The notes: a model not told the origin generated them from the letters alone. Positions 36,813 through 45,939 are shown, counted from the first letter of the stretch. The stretch is DNA of 54,522 bases from Streptosporangiaceae bacterium (GCA_025964715.1 JAOPYH010000521.1:1-54522), one strand, 5' to 3'. A program made the numbers and translations.

Positions 36813-37493
36813 ATGCTTTGGAAGCCCGGTGGGAGTGTGCGAGTGGTCCGGCGGCGATGGGGCTGGGCCCCTGGCAGGCGAGCAGCGAGATCACTGCGCA
36901 CCTGGGCGACCGCGGTCGTGGTCCTGGCCCTGCTCGGGCCGCCGATCGGGCTGCTGTGGGCCGAGATCTCACCGCGGGTCCCCTATGTGGTGGTGAGCGG
37001 TCACGCCGTGCTGGCCGACCCGGAGAACCAAGCGATGATCGCCCTCGACGGGCGCTTCGCCGCGATCAGCGCGCTCGCCGGCGTGTTGTGCGGGATCGCC
37101 GCCTACGCCGCCGGGGGCCGGGGCCGTGACCTCCCACTGGTCCTCGGCCTGGCCGCGGGTTGCACCGCGGCCGCGGTGCTGGCCTGGCGCGCAGGCCATC
37201 ACGTGGGACTGGACGCCTTCGAGCGACTCACCCGCCGCGCCCCGGACGGCAAGGCGGTCATGGGGGTCGCGGATCTGCACGCCGTCGGCGTCGTGGTGTT
37301 CTGGCCTCTCCTGGCGGTCGTCGCCTTCGGCCTGCTGGAGGCGGGCGACGTGGCCAGGCGGGTTCAGCGCCTAGCGCCCGGCGATGGCCGCGACGCGACC
37401 GCCGGTCAGGCGCAAGAGGTCGCCGGGGGCCAGCTCGATCTGCAGGCCGCGCCGTCCCGCCGAGACGTAGACGGTGGGAAAGCCGGACGCTGA
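36813..37493 (+). CDS. DUF2567-like membrane protein
   Basis: Four membrane segments are visible (about residues 27-49, 83-101, 107-125 and 155-175), with an extracytoplasmic loop between the first two and an acidic GLDAFERL loop. It resembles actinobacterial DUF2567 proteins. AGGAG lies just before the ATG, and TACGCT (36788-36793) may be its -10; GTG at 36843 is an alternative start. The last 40 codons run antisense into the ybaK gene for 123 bp, and that Gly/Ala/Asp tail has no family features. 226 residues. Function unknown. Confidence 0.72.
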   Translation: MLWKPGGSVRVVRRRWGWAPGRRAARSLRTWATAVVVLALLGPPIGLLWAEISPRVPYVVVSGHAVLADPENQAMIALDGRFAAISALAGVLCGIAAYAAGGRGRDLPLVLGLAAGCTAAAVLAWRAGHHVGLDAFERLTRRAPDGKAVMGVADLHAVGVVVFWPLLAVVAFGLLEAGDVARRVQRLAPGDGRDATAGQAQEVAGGQLDLQAAPSRRDVDGGKAGR

Positions 37494-37877
37494 GGCGTCC
37501 ACGATCGTGGGGTGCCGCTTGCGCTGCCCGAGCGGGCTGATGCCGCCGACCACATAACCGGTGGCGCGCTCGGCCGCCGCCGGGTCGGCCATCTTGGCCT
37601 TCTTGCCGCCGGCGGCGGTGGCGAGCGCCTTGAGATCCAGCGTGGCGGCCACGGGAACGACGGCCACGGTGAGCTCACCGTCCACTTCCGCCAGGAGCGT
37701 TTTGAAGATCTGCTCGTACGGCAGGCCGAGCGCGTCGGCGGCCGCCGTGCCGTACGACTGGGCGCCGGCGTCCGGCTCGTACGGGTGCAGCGTGTAGTGG
37801 ATGTCGGCCTTGGCGGCGGCGATGGTCGCCGGGGTGCCCTTGCCCCCGTGCGTCTTCGCTTTTCCCATGAAGGCCAT
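37371..37877 (-). CDS. ybaK: YbaK/EbsC-type Cys-tRNA(Pro) deacylase
   Basis: Trans-editing protein that hydrolyses Cys-tRNA(Pro). 168 residues of one YbaK domain: PATIAAAKADIHYTLHPYE, then EQIFKTLLAEVDGE with the conserved lysine, then VGGISPLGQRKRHPTIVD. GAGG precedes the ATG. Its 3' end overlaps the convergent DUF2567-like gene by 123 bp. The start could also be the Met four codons in. Confidence 0.9.
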   Translation of the reverse strand: MAFMGKAKTHGGKGTPATIAAAKADIHYTLHPYEPDAGAQSYGTAAADALGLPYEQIFKTLLAEVDGELTVAVVPVAATLDLKALATAAGGKKAKMADPAAAERATGYVVGGISPLGQRKRHPTIVDASASGFPTVYVSAGRRGLQIELAPGDLLRLTGGRVAAIAGR

Positions 37878-37892
37878 CCTGCCCTCAGCCGG

Positions 37893-38561
37893 TCAGTTGA
37901 GGTGCACGCCACCATCGATGAACTGCGACGCGGGGACCGCGGGTACCGCGTTGAGCAGCCGGGTCTCGCGGACCAGCAGCTCCTCCTCGATGCGCAGCCG
38001 GACGGCCGCGTCCTCGGCCTCCAGCAGCCGTTGCTTCGTGTGGAGGTCGAGCACGGCCGCGGCGGCGACGAGGTAGGACAGCCGGACCGGATCGGCCGGC
38101 AGGTCGATCGGTGCCGCGACCTCGCCGCCCGCCGCCGCGAGCCGGTCGCGGTAGTGCTGGAAGAGGTGCGCCACCCGCGCGGCGTGCGGCGCGGCGTCGC
38201 TGCCGGCCTCGTCCGGCAGCAACTCCGCGTCGGTCCGCAGGTAGGGCAGCGAGTCGTCCACGCCTTTGAACCGGAACCGGTCGGCCCCGACGGTCACGAT
38301 GTCAAAGCGGCCGTCCTCGAGGGCGGTGACGCCGTGCACCTCGGCGACGCAGCCAACCTCGGCGAGCCGCTGCGCGGCGCCGGCTCCCACCTCGTGGCCG
38401 AATTCGATCGCGACCACTCCGAACCGGCGCGGCTCCGGCCGGTCTAGCAGGTCACGGATGAGCAGCCGGTAGCGCTCCTCGAACAGGTGCAGCGGCAGCA
38501 TCAGACCGGGGAACAGCACGGTCCCCAGCGGGAAGAGGGGGAGCTGCTCGGTGGGGCTCAC
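37893..38561 (-). CDS. LON substrate-binding-domain protein (peptidase S16 N-terminal-like)
   Basis: Single LAN domain without the ATPase or protease of Lon. PLFPLGTVLFPGLMLPLHLFE, the FEERYRLLIRD continuation and the later VGADRFRF strand fit the family. It may act as a substrate-recognition or adaptor protein, but this is not established. GTG at 38561 is leaderless: TAATGT lies exactly six bases upstream. 222 residues. It is followed by ybaK after 15 bp, probably one operon. Confidence 0.85.
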   Translation of the reverse strand: MSPTEQLPLFPLGTVLFPGLMLPLHLFEERYRLLIRDLLDRPEPRRFGVVAIEFGHEVGAGAAQRLAEVGCVAEVHGVTALEDGRFDIVTVGADRFRFKGVDDSLPYLRTDAELLPDEAGSDAAPHAARVAHLFQHYRDRLAAAGGEVAAPIDLPADPVRLSYLVAAAAVLDLHTKQRLLEAEDAAVRLRIEEELLVRETRLLNAVPAVPASQFIDGGVHLN

Positions 38562-38567
38562 GTCGCC

Positions 38568-38573
38568 ACATTA
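38568..38573 (-). promoter_or_regulatory. -10 box TAATGT of the leaderless LON-domain gene
   Basis: On the minus strand TAATGT is followed by GGCGAC and then GTG (38561), a 6-base gap. Confidence 0.5.
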
Positions 38574-38778
38574 CGTTGCCGCACGCGGTGCGGCGGCCCC
38601 GGATTCGTCCTGCCCGCTGGTGATCCTCCGTCAATTACCGGTCAGTTGTGCCCACGGAGCGATCGGTCTTCGCTAGGTTCGGGCGGACCCGCGGGGCCGC
38701 TGGACCTTCAGGACGGACCGGCAGGAGTTGCGGGCCGGTGAGGTCCCTCACCGCGTTCTTCTTCCGGAGGCAGCCATC

Positions 38779-38940
38779 ATGTGGCTGAACGTGATGATCT
38801 TGAGCGTGGCAAGCCTGTCCACGGGTTTCGTCCTCGGCTGGGTGGCAGGCCGGCCGAAGCGGTGGTACACCGGATTCTGGGCCGATGCCCGTCCGGCCGA
38901 GGATCGGCCGCCGTGGTCTGGCGTGTCGGCCGGCACCTGA
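38779..38940 (+). CDS. Small single-span membrane protein (53 aa)
   Basis: MWLNVMILSVASLSTGFVLG is one membrane segment, followed by a basic, Trp-rich cytoplasmic tail (RPKRWYTGFW) and a short Pro/Asp end. CGGAGG lies six to seven bases before the ATG, which supports this start over one 17 codons upstream. No family recognised; the role is unknown. It lies alone between divergent and downstream genes. Confidence 0.6.
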   Translation: MWLNVMILSVASLSTGFVLGWVAGRPKRWYTGFWADARPAEDRPPWSGVSAGT

Positions 38941-38967
38941 GGCCGGCGGACCCGGCCGCGAGCGGTC

Positions 38968-38973
38968 TAGAGT
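38968..38973 (+). promoter_or_regulatory. -10 box TAGAGT of the leaderless phzF-like gene
   Basis: TAGAGT ends seven bases before the ATG at 38981. Confidence 0.45.
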
Positions 38974-38980
38974 GCCGGGC

Positions 38981-39787
38981 ATGAGGATGCTGGTCGTCGA
39001 CGCCTTCACCGATCGTCCCTTCGCCGGCAATCCGGCGGGTGTCTGCCTGCTGGACGAGGCCGCCGAGGCCACGTGGATGCAGCGGGTCGCCGCGGAGATG
39101 AAGCACTCCGAGACGGCCTTCGCCCGCCCGGTCGACGACGCGGACGCCGACTACGAACTGCGCTGGTTCACGCCCGCGGTGGAGGTGGCCCTCTGCGGTC
39201 ACGCCACCCTCGCCACCGGCCACGCGCTGTATGAGTCCGGCGCCGTGCCCACCGGCATGCCGATCAGGTTCCGGACGCTCCACAGCGGCGTGCTGACCGT
39301 ACGACGTGATGACCGCGGGTGGATCGAGATGGACTTTCCCGCCTACCCGGCCGAACCCGTGGACCCGCCCGAAGGGCTCTGCGAGATCATCGGTGTCCCG
39401 ATCTCGTGGACGGGGCGCAACGGCCAGCGTGACCTGCTCGTCGAGCTGCGGGACGAGCAGACCGTACGCCTGCTGGACCCGGATCTGGACGCCTTCGCCC
39501 GCCTCGACGGCCGGGGCGTGATCGTCACGGCCGCGGCCGGCCCTGGGGGACCGCACGACTTCGTGTCCCGGTTCTTCGGCGCGGCCGTGGGGGTCAAGGA
39601 GGACCCGGTGACCGGCTCGGCACACTGCGCGCTCGCGCCGTACTGGTCCAAGAAGCTCGGTCGTCAGTCCCTGGTCGGTTATCAGGCCTCCTCGCGTGGC
39701 GGATACGTGCACGCCACGGTGGAGGGGGACCGGGTGACCCTCGTGGGTCCGGCCGTGACGGTCCTGGACGGCGCCCTTCACGCATGA
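38981..39787 (+). CDS. PhzF-family epimerase/isomerase
   Basis: Diaminopimelate-epimerase-like fold. The family catalytic Glu is E44 in HSETAF. GNPAGV (16-21), the CGHATLATGHAL segment and the KEDPVTGSAHC motif near the C-terminus are clear hallmarks. Members isomerise small carboxylic acids; there are no phenazine genes here, so a primary-metabolism role is more likely than phenazine synthesis. Its position just before hisD may be chance. 268 residues; ATG at 38981 fits a leaderless start. Confidence 0.88.
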   Translation: MRMLVVDAFTDRPFAGNPAGVCLLDEAAEATWMQRVAAEMKHSETAFARPVDDADADYELRWFTPAVEVALCGHATLATGHALYESGAVPTGMPIRFRTLHSGVLTVRRDDRGWIEMDFPAYPAEPVDPPEGLCEIIGVPISWTGRNGQRDLLVELRDEQTVRLLDPDLDAFARLDGRGVIVTAAAGPGGPHDFVSRFFGAAVGVKEDPVTGSAHCALAPYWSKKLGRQSLVGYQASSRGGYVHATVEGDRVTLVGPAVTVLDGALHA

Positions 39788-39837
39788 CCGGGCACCCTCG
39801 GCCGTGAGGCGTTGCGCGGCGCCGCGGGGGTTCTTCG

Positions 39838-39843
39838 TACACT
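39838..39843 (+). promoter_or_regulatory. -10 box TACACT of leaderless hisD
   Basis: TACACT is followed by GAGCAG and the GTG of hisD at 39850. The 6-base gap implies a leaderless transcript for the his operon, so no attenuator leader exists. Confidence 0.55.
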
Positions 39844-39849
39844 GAGCAG

Positions 39850-41157
39850 GTGATCTCCCGTATCGACCTGCGCGGTCGCCTGCCTCAGGACCTGCGCTCC
39901 GTGCTGCCCCGCGCCGATCTCGACGTCGAAGCCGCCCTGGAAAAGGTGCGGCCGATCTGCGAGGACGTGCGCCATCGCGGCTCCGCGGCCGTACGCGAGT
40001 ACACCAGGACCTTCGACGGGGTCGAGCCGGAGACGGTGAGGGTCCCGGCCGAGGTGATCCACGAGGCCCTGGACACGCTCGACCCGGCCGTACGGAGGGC
40101 GCTCGAGGAGAGCATCCGCCGTGCCCGCCTGGTGCACCGGGACCAGAGACGCACGGACGTGACCACCGAGGTCGTGCCCGGCGGCACCGTCGGTGAGCGC
40201 TGGGTGCCGGTCGGCCGGGTCGGGCTGTACGTACCGGGCGGCAACGCGGTCTATCCCTCCAGTGTCGTGATGAACGTGGTCCCGGCCCAGGAGGCGGGCG
40301 TCGCCTCGCTCGCGGTCACGTCCCCGCCGCAGGCGGAGTTCGGCGGCCGGCCGCACCCGGCGATCCTGGCCGCGTGCGCGCTTCTGGGCGTGGATGAGGT
40401 CTATGCCGTCGGCGGCGCGCAGGCGATCGCGATGTTCGCCTACGGCACCGAGGACTGCCGTCCCGTCGACATGGTCACCGGCCCGGGCAACATCTGGGTG
40501 GCCGCCGCGAAGCGGCAGCTGCGCGGCGTGGTCGGCATCGACTCCGAGGCCGGCCCGACCGAGATCGCCATCCTCGCCGACGCCACCGCGGACCCCGTGC
40601 ACGTGGCCGCCGACCTCATCAGTCAGGCCGAGCATGACACGCTCGCCGCCGCGGTGCTCGTCACCGACTCCGAGGAACTCGCCTCCTCGGTCCTGAAGGA
40701 GCTCGAGGGGCAGGTCAAGGCCACCAAGCACGTGCAGCGGGTGACCGCCGCACTGTCGGGGCGGCAGTCGGGAGTCGTGCTCGTCGACGACCTCGATGAC
40801 GGCCTCCGGGTCGTCGACGCCTACGCCGCCGAACATCTGGAGATCCACACCGTGAACGCGCGGGAGGTGGCGGCGCGGGTACGCAACGCGGGCGCGATCT
40901 TCATCGGGCCTTACGCTCCCGTGTCACTCGGCGACTATCTGGCCGGATCGAACCATGTGCTCCCCACCGGGGGCTGCGCCTGCCACTCGTCGGGGCTGTC
41001 CGTACAGTCGTTCCTGCGCGGGATCCACGTGGTGGAGTACGACCGGCCGGCCCTGGCCGAGGCCACCGGCCTGGTCGTGACCCTTTCCGAGGCCGAGGAT
41101 CTGCCCGCCCACGGAGCCGCCCTCAAGGCCCGCTTCGACTGGGGGATCCCGCAATGA
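39850..41157 (+). CDS. hisD: Histidinol dehydrogenase HisD
   Basis: Zinc- and NAD-dependent enzyme for the last two steps of histidine synthesis. Visible motifs are [35 protein letters not shown], the metal- and base-forming SQAEHDTLA and [19 protein letters not shown]. Begins MISRIDLRG, the usual actinobacterial N-terminus. 435 residues. First gene of the his run; hisC follows after 25 bp. Confidence 0.96.
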   Translation: MISRIDLRGRLPQDLRSVLPRADLDVEAALEKVRPICEDVRHRGSAAVREYTRTFDGVEPETVRVPAEVIHEALDTLDPAVRRALEESIRRARLVHRDQRRTDVTTEVVPGGTVGERWVPVGRVGLYVPGGNAVYPSSVVMNVVPAQEAGVASLAVTSPPQAEFGGRPHPAILAACALLGVDEVYAVGGAQAIAMFAYGTEDCRPVDMVTGPGNIWVAAAKRQLRGVVGIDSEAGPTEIAILADATADPVHVAADLISQAEHDTLAAAVLVTDSEELASSVLKELEGQVKATKHVQRVTAALSGRQSGVVLVDDLDDGLRVVDAYAAEHLEIHTVNAREVAARVRNAGAIFIGPYAPVSLGDYLAGSNHVLPTGGCACHSSGLSVQSFLRGIHVVEYDRPALAEATGLVVTLSEAEDLPAHGAALKARFDWGIPQ

Positions 41158-41182
41158 CCTTTTCAGCCGAGCGAGCAGGACG

Positions 41183-42274
41183 ATGAACACAGATCTCCCG
41201 ATCCGCGAGGATCTGCGCGGCCGTGATCCGTACGGCGCGCCCCAGCTGGACGTGCCGGTGCGGCTCAACACCAACGAGAATCCGCACCCGCCGTCACCGC
41301 GGCTCGTACAGGCGCTGGCCGAGGCGGTCGCGGCTGTCGCCGGCCGTCTCAACCGCTACCCGGACCGTGACGCGGTCGAGCTGCGCAAGGACCTCGCGGA
41401 CTATCTCGGTCATGGGATCACCGCGCGACAGGTGTGGGCCGCCAACGGCTCCAACGAGATCATCCAGCAGATCCTGCAGGCGTTCGGCGGGCCGGGCCGC
41501 AGTGCCCTCGGCTTCGAGCCGTCCTACTCCATGCACCCGACGATCACCCATGTGTCCGGGACCCGCTGGATCGACGCGGAACGGTCCGCCGACTTCGGCA
41601 TCGATCCGCGATCCGCGATCAAAGCGATCGAGCAGCACCGCCCGGACGTGGTGTTCCTGACCTCACCGAACAACCCGACCGGCACGGCGCTGCCGCCGGC
41701 CGTGATCCAGGAGATCCTGGCGGTCGCATCCGGCATGGTGGTGGTCGACGAGGCTTATGCCGAGTTCCGCCGGGAGGGCACGCCCTCGGCGCTGTCCCTC
41801 CTCCCCGGCAACCGTCGCCTGATCGTCACACGGACCATGTCCAAGGCGTTCGCCATGGCCGGCACGCGGGTGGGTTACCTCGCGGCCGACCCGGAGGTCG
41901 TGGAGGCGCTGCTGCTGGTACGGCTGCCCTACCACCTGTCGGCGATCACCCAGGTGGTGGCGCGCACCGCGCTGGCGCACGGCGACGAACTCCTCGGTGC
42001 CGTCGAGGCCCTCCGCCAGGAGCGCGACGGCCTGATGGAATGGCTGCGTGCCGAGGGCTTCACCGCCCCCGAGTCCGACGCCAACTTCGTGCTGTTCGGC
42101 AAGTTCGCCGACCGCGGGCGCGTCTGGCAGGGCCTGCTCGACAGGGGCGTGCTCGTACGGGAGGTGGGGCCGCCGGAGTGGCTGCGTGTCACCGTCGGGC
42201 TGCCGGAGGAGATGGCGGCGTTCCGGACCGCCCTTACCGAAGTGATGGCCGAAGTGATGGGGGAGATCGCATGA
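41183..42274 (+). CDS. hisC: Histidinol-phosphate aminotransferase HisC
   Basis: PLP-dependent class II aminotransferase. The substrate-binding [12 protein letters not shown], the [11 protein letters not shown] loop, the VVDEAYAEF aspartate and the PLP lysine K221 ([16 protein letters not shown]) are all visible. AGCAGGACG precedes the ATG. 363 residues. The stop overlaps the hisB start by ATGA. Confidence 0.95.
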   Translation: MNTDLPIREDLRGRDPYGAPQLDVPVRLNTNENPHPPSPRLVQALAEAVAAVAGRLNRYPDRDAVELRKDLADYLGHGITARQVWAANGSNEIIQQILQAFGGPGRSALGFEPSYSMHPTITHVSGTRWIDAERSADFGIDPRSAIKAIEQHRPDVVFLTSPNNPTGTALPPAVIQEILAVASGMVVVDEAYAEFRREGTPSALSLLPGNRRLIVTRTMSKAFAMAGTRVGYLAADPEVVEALLLVRLPYHLSAITQVVARTALAHGDELLGAVEALRQERDGLMEWLRAEGFTAPESDANFVLFGKFADRGRVWQGLLDRGVLVREVGPPEWLRVTVGLPEEMAAFRTALTEVMAEVMGEIA

Positions 42275-42864
42275 GCAGGACCGGACGGGTCCAGCGGGGA
42301 ACCAAGGAGACGCAGGTCCTCGTCGAGCTCGACCTCGACGGCACGGGGCACGTCGACGTCGCCACCGGTGTCGGGTTCTTCGACCACATGCTGACGCAGC
42401 TGGGCAAGCACGGATCCTTCGACCTCACCGTGAAGACCACCGGCGACCTGCACATCGACAGCCACCACACGATCGAGGACACCGCGATCGCGCTCGGTCA
42501 GGCTCTGCGAGAGGCCCTCGGCGACAAGGCCGGCATCCGCCGGTTCGCGAACGCCTCGGTTCCACTGGACGAGGCCCTCGCGCAGGTGACCGTGGACGTG
42601 TCGGGACGGCCCTACATCATCCACACCGAGCCCGAGGGCATGGCGCCGATGATCGGCCCGGACTACGACACGACGATGACCCGGCACATCCTCGAGTCGC
42701 TGGTCTCACACGCGCGGATCTGCCTTCACGTGCACGTCCCGTACGGCCGCAACGCCCACCACATCGTCGAGGCGCAGTTCAAGGCGCTCGCCCGGGCGTT
42801 GCGCGACGCCGTGGCCTTCGACCCCAAGGCGAACGGAGTCCCCTCCACCAAGGGGATCCTATGA
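42271..42864 (+). CDS. hisB: Imidazoleglycerol-phosphate dehydratase HisB
   Basis: Mn-dependent dehydratase, stand-alone form without the phosphatase domain of E. coli HisB. The pseudo-repeat metal motifs [10 protein letters not shown] and [14 protein letters not shown] are present, and [13 protein letters not shown] lies near the N-terminus. 197 residues, normal. Overlaps hisC and the next small gene by ATGA at both ends. Confidence 0.95.
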   Translation: MSRTGRVQRGTKETQVLVELDLDGTGHVDVATGVGFFDHMLTQLGKHGSFDLTVKTTGDLHIDSHHTIEDTAIALGQALREALGDKAGIRRFANASVPLDEALAQVTVDVSGRPYIIHTEPEGMAPMIGPDYDTTMTRHILESLVSHARICLHVHVPYGRNAHHIVEAQFKALARALRDAVAFDPKANGVPSTKGIL

Positions 42865-43031
42865 ACATCGCCGGTCTGGAGGCCTCGCCCCTGGTGCTGT
42901 TCCTGTTCGCCGTGGGGATCTTCTTCCTGACCGGTGTGGTGGTGTTCCTCAAGCAGGGCATCAGAGTCCTGGCCATCGTGGCGTTCATCGCAGCCGCGCT
43001 GGCCCTTACCGCGGGGGTGCTGAGGCTGTGA
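42861..43031 (+). CDS. Small membrane protein (56 aa) between hisB and hisH
   Basis: The ATG shares ATGA with the hisB stop and the TGA shares bases with the hisH GTG, so the frame fills the gap exactly and must be translated with its neighbours. Two hydrophobic stretches (about 10-28 and 33-54) around a KQGIR turn suggest a helical hairpin in the membrane. No family recognised. The tight coupling argues for a real gene; a tie to histidine synthesis is only inferred. Confidence 0.75.
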   Translation: MNIAGLEASPLVLFLFAVGIFFLTGVVVFLKQGIRVLAIVAFIAAALALTAGVLRL

Positions 43032-43654
43032 CCGACGTCGTCGTGCTGGACTACGGGTCGGGGAATCTGCGTTCGGCCGAACGGGCCGTGGCCCGCCTGG
43101 GCGTGAACGTCACGGTCACCTCCGACAGTGACGCGGCCCTCAACGCGGACGGTCTGGTGGTTCCCGGCGTCGGGGCCTTCGCCGCCTGTATGAAGGGGCT
43201 GCGCGAGGTCCGGGGCGACTGGATCATCGATCGGCGGCTGGCCGGGGGCAGGCCGGTTCTCGGCATCTGCGTCGGCATGCAGACTCTTTTCGCCAAGGGC
43301 GTCGAACACGGCGTGACCACCGAAGGCTGCGCCGAATGGCCGGGCACCGTCGAGCGGCTCGAGGCGCCCGTGCTGCCGCACATGGGCTGGAACACCGTCC
43401 AGGCGCCGGAGGAGTCCGTGCTCTTCCGGGGGATCGACCCGGAGACACGGTTCTACTTCGTGCACTCCTACGGCGTACGGCGCTGGGAACTCGAGCCGGG
43501 ACGGTTCACGCCGCCCGCGGTGACCTGGGCACAGCACGGCGACCGGTTCGTGGCGGCGGTCGAGAACGGGCCCCTGTGCGCCACACAGTTCCATCCGGAG
43601 AAGTCCGGGGACGCGGGCGCCGAACTGCTGCGCAACTGGCTGTCGACCCTCTGA
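43028..43654 (+). CDS. hisH: Imidazole glycerol phosphate synthase glutaminase subunit HisH
   Basis: Class I glutamine amidotransferase that supplies ammonia to HisF. The nucleophile C81 lies in GICVGMQ, and the catalytic H189 and E191 in [22 protein letters not shown] is the usual N-terminus. GTG start overlaps the small membrane-protein gene. 208 residues. It lies about 2.1 kb from hisF, with hisA between. Confidence 0.95.
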   Translation: MTDVVVLDYGSGNLRSAERAVARLGVNVTVTSDSDAALNADGLVVPGVGAFAACMKGLREVRGDWIIDRRLAGGRPVLGICVGMQTLFAKGVEHGVTTEGCAEWPGTVERLEAPVLPHMGWNTVQAPEESVLFRGIDPETRFYFVHSYGVRRWELEPGRFTPPAVTWAQHGDRFVAAVENGPLCATQFHPEKSGDAGAELLRNWLSTL

Positions 43655-43661
43655 CCGTTGC

Positions 43662-43667
43662 TACGGT
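43662..43667 (+). promoter_or_regulatory. -10 box TACGGT of a leaderless small gene
   Basis: TACGGT is followed by CGGCCG and then the GTG at 43674 (6-base gap). Confidence 0.45.
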
Positions 43668-43673
43668 CGGCCG

Positions 43674-44012
43674 GTGAGCAAGCAACGCGCAAGACGACGC
43701 GCCGAGCGCGAGGCCGGAGCCGCGCGCCGCGCCGCGGTGGCGGCCCAGGCTCGGTCCAAGCACGCCAGGAGGCGTGAACGACGCAGGCGCCTGACAGGAC
43801 TGCTCCCGCGACCGGTGCGTTACGCCAGGCAGGGCGGCATCCGGGCGCGCCGCCGGCGGAGCCAGAACGCCGCCGTCCTGGTGATCTTCCTCCTCGTACA
43901 GACGGCGGCGTGGCTCCTGCTGCCGACCTGGAGCGGGCGGTTCGCGGTCCTGGTCGTATCGGTCCTCGTCGTCCCGGTCGCGGTCACCCTGGCCTTCGAC
44001 CGCCGTTCGTGA
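43674..44012 (+). CDS. Small basic membrane protein (112 aa)
   Basis: The first 60 residues are extremely Arg/Ala-rich (SKQRARRRAEREAG; KHARRRERRRR). Two membrane segments follow (about 67-83 and 89-106), ending DRRS. The basic cytoplasmic tail could bind nucleic acid or lipid head groups; nothing specific can be claimed. The GTG start is supported by a leaderless -10 box. It lies between hisH and the gap before hisA. Function unknown. Confidence 0.68.
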   Translation: MSKQRARRRAEREAGAARRAAVAAQARSKHARRRERRRRLTGLLPRPVRYARQGGIRARRRRSQNAAVLVIFLLVQTAAWLLLPTWSGRFAVLVVSVLVVPVAVTLAFDRRS

Positions 44013-44187
44013 CCCTTCGGCCACGTGTCCTTTTCCCGGTATGACGGGCGGGCCCGTGGCGGACCGGGTCAGGGGGCAGGTTGTCGAGACCGAGCGGGGG
44101 AACGCGGCCCTCCCCGGCCGGGAAGCGCCCGGCCGCCTCATCAAGATGGACGATCACTCGCTGGCCGGACCAACCGATCACCGTTTT

Positions 44188-44209
44188 CGCGGGCGCCGCG
44201 GCGCCCGCG
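44188..44209. terminator. Perfect 22-bp palindrome between the his sub-clusters
   Basis: CGCGGGCGCCG and its exact complement form a 22-bp perfect palindrome (9-bp stem, 4-base loop as RNA). TTTT precedes it on the plus strand. It probably ends the hisD-to-43674 transcript; it could also be a protein site. Confidence 0.5.
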
Positions 44210-44428
44210 TCCCTGCCCTGCGTGACGGCCTCGTATCCGGCGGCGGTATCTTTGTCATGCCAGGCGCCCGAACAGGGCTGCCGGCAGTGATGGCGGCCTC
44301 TGTTCCTTCGCCGGGTCCGGAGGCCGCCTCCTCATAGGTGCCGACACAAGTGGCTCTAGGCTCCGCCGAAGAGGGGCCGGGCGGCGGCACGGGCACCGGC
44401 TGGCGACCAGCGCGGCGACCAGGCTCGA

Positions 44429-44434
44429 TAGGCT
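44429..44434 (+). promoter_or_regulatory. -10 box TAGGCT of leaderless hisA
   Basis: TAGGCT is followed by TCGGGC and the ATG of hisA (44441), a 6-base gap. It makes hisA-hisF a separate transcription unit. Confidence 0.55.
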
Positions 44435-44440
44435 TCGGGC

Positions 44441-45160
44441 ATGACGCTGACGCTCCTTCCCGCGGTCGATGTCGCCGACGGCCGGGCCGTACGCCTGGTC
44501 CAGGGCGAGGCCGGGACCGAGACCTCCTACGGAAACCCGCTGGACGCCGCCCTCGCTTGGCAGCGGGCGGGTGCGGAGTGGATCCACCTGGTCGACCTGG
44601 ACGCCGCCTTCGGGCGCGGGTCCAACGCCGCGCTGCTCGCCGAGGTGACCGGCCGGCTCGATGTGAAGGTGGAGCTGTCCGGTGGCATCCGCGACGACGA
44701 CTCGCTCGAGGCCGCATTGGCGACCGGGTGCGAGCGGGTCAACATCGGCACCGCCGCACTCGAGAACCCGGAGTGGTGCCGCAAGATCATCGGTTCGCAC
44801 GGCGACAAGATCGCTGTTGGGCTCGACGTGCGGGGCACGACCCTTGCCGCCCGGGGCTGGACCGAGGAGGGCGGCGACCTGTGGGAGGTGCTGGCCCGGC
44901 TCGAGGCCGACGGCTGTCCCCGCTACGTCGTCACCGACGTCACCAAGGACGGCACGCTGCGGGGGCCCAACGTGGACCTGCTCCGGGAGGTGTGCTCCCG
45001 CACCGACCGGCCGGTGATCGCCTCAGGGGGCGTCTCGTCTCTTGAGGACCTGCGCGCGATCGCGACCCTGGTGCCGCACGGCGTCGAGGGCTCCATCGTG
45101 GGCAAGGCGCTCTATGCCGGGGCCTTCACCCTGGAAGAAGCCCTGGAGGCCGTCTCATGA
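44441..45160 (+). CDS. hisA: ProFAR isomerase HisA, probably bifunctional PriA (HisA/TrpF)
   Basis: TIM-barrel Amadori isomerase. The catalytic aspartates are in [15 protein letters not shown] and in [12 protein letters not shown], and the phosphate sites [11 protein letters not shown] and VIASGGVSS are visible. In many actinobacteria this enzyme (PriA) also serves as TrpF; the sequence, including the VRLVQGE loop, fits, but absence of trpF elsewhere would have to be shown. 239 residues. The stop overlaps the hisF ATG. Confidence 0.93.
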   Translation: MTLTLLPAVDVADGRAVRLVQGEAGTETSYGNPLDAALAWQRAGAEWIHLVDLDAAFGRGSNAALLAEVTGRLDVKVELSGGIRDDDSLEAALATGCERVNIGTAALENPEWCRKIIGSHGDKIAVGLDVRGTTLAARGWTEEGGDLWEVLARLEADGCPRYVVTDVTKDGTLRGPNVDLLREVCSRTDRPVIASGGVSSLEDLRAIATLVPHGVEGSIVGKALYAGAFTLEEALEAVS

Positions 45161-45939
45161 CAGCGCCCTCCCGGGAGGCCGGCGTCGCCGTACGGGTGAT
45201 CCCGTGTCTGGACGTGGACGCGGGACGCGTGGTCAAGGGCGTGAACTTCCAGAACCTGCGCGACGCAGGCGACCCGGTCGAGCTCGCCCGGCGCTACGAC
45301 GCCGAGGGCGCCGACGAGCTCACCTTCCTGGACATCACCGCCTCGAGCGCGGAACGCTCGACGATGTACGACGTCGTCAGCCGGACGGCCGAGCAGGTCT
45401 TCATCCCACTGACCGTGGGCGGCGGCGTGCGATCCGTCGATGACGTCGACCGGTTGCTGCGGGCCGGGGCCGACAAGGTCTCGGTCAACACGGCGGCGAT
45501 CGCCCGTCCCGAATTCCTGCGCGAGGCGGCGCACCGGTTCGGCTCGCAGTGCGTCGTCCTGTCGGTCGACGCGCGCCGGGCTCCCGGGACCCCGTCCGGG
45601 TACGAGGTGACCACCCATGGGGGCCGTAAGGGCACCGGCCTCGACGCGATCGAGTGGGCGCGGCGCGGGCAGGAGCTCGGCGTGGGAGAGATCCTGCTCA
45701 ATTCGATGGACGCCGATGGCACCAAGAACGGCTTCGACCTCGAGATGCTACGCGGGGTGCGGCGGGCCGTCACCGTGCCGGTGATCGCCAGTGGCGGGGC
45801 GGGTGCGCTCGAGCACTTCGTGCCGGCCGTGGACGCGGGTGCCGACGCGGTCCTGGCCGCCAGCGTGTTCCACTTCGGCGAGCTGCGTATCTCCGCGGTC
45901 AAGGAGTCGCTCCGGGCGGCGGGCCACCCCGTCCGCTGA
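45157..45939 (+). CDS. hisF: Imidazole glycerol phosphate synthase cyclase subunit HisF
   Basis: TIM-barrel cyclase that accepts ammonia from HisH and makes IGP and AICAR. Catalytic Asp lies in [18 protein letters not shown] and in [13 protein letters not shown]; phosphate sites [11 protein letters not shown] and VIASGGAGA are present. ATG overlaps hisA by ATGA. 260 residues, the first ten being non-conserved. Confidence 0.96.
   Translation: MTAPSREAGVAVRVIPCLDVDAGRVVKGVNFQNLRDAGDPVELARRYDAEGADELTFLDITASSAERSTMYDVVSRTAEQVFIPLTVGGGVRSVDDVDRLLRAGADKVSVNTAAIARPEFLREAAHRFGSQCVVLSVDARRAPGTPSGYEVTTHGGRKGTGLDAIEWARRGQELGVGEILLNSMDADGTKNGFDLEMLRGVRRAVTVPVIASGGAGALEHFVPAVDAGADAVLAASVFHFGELRISAVKESLRAAGHPVR

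Larger units (their letters stand above)
44013..44440. other. 428-bp gap between the two halves of the his cluster
   Basis: I support no gene here. An open frame from 44041 to 44337 starts with plausible codon use, but it lacks a ribosome binding site and loses GC-rich third positions in its second half. The gap holds a perfect palindrome (44188-44209) and ends in the hisA promoter. Confidence 0.5.

Noticed and set aside
44041..44337. 98-codon open frame on the + strand between the his sub-clusters
   Set aside because: No ribosome binding site or leaderless box, no recognisable domain, it contains the 22-bp palindrome, and codon third positions lose GC bias in the second half.
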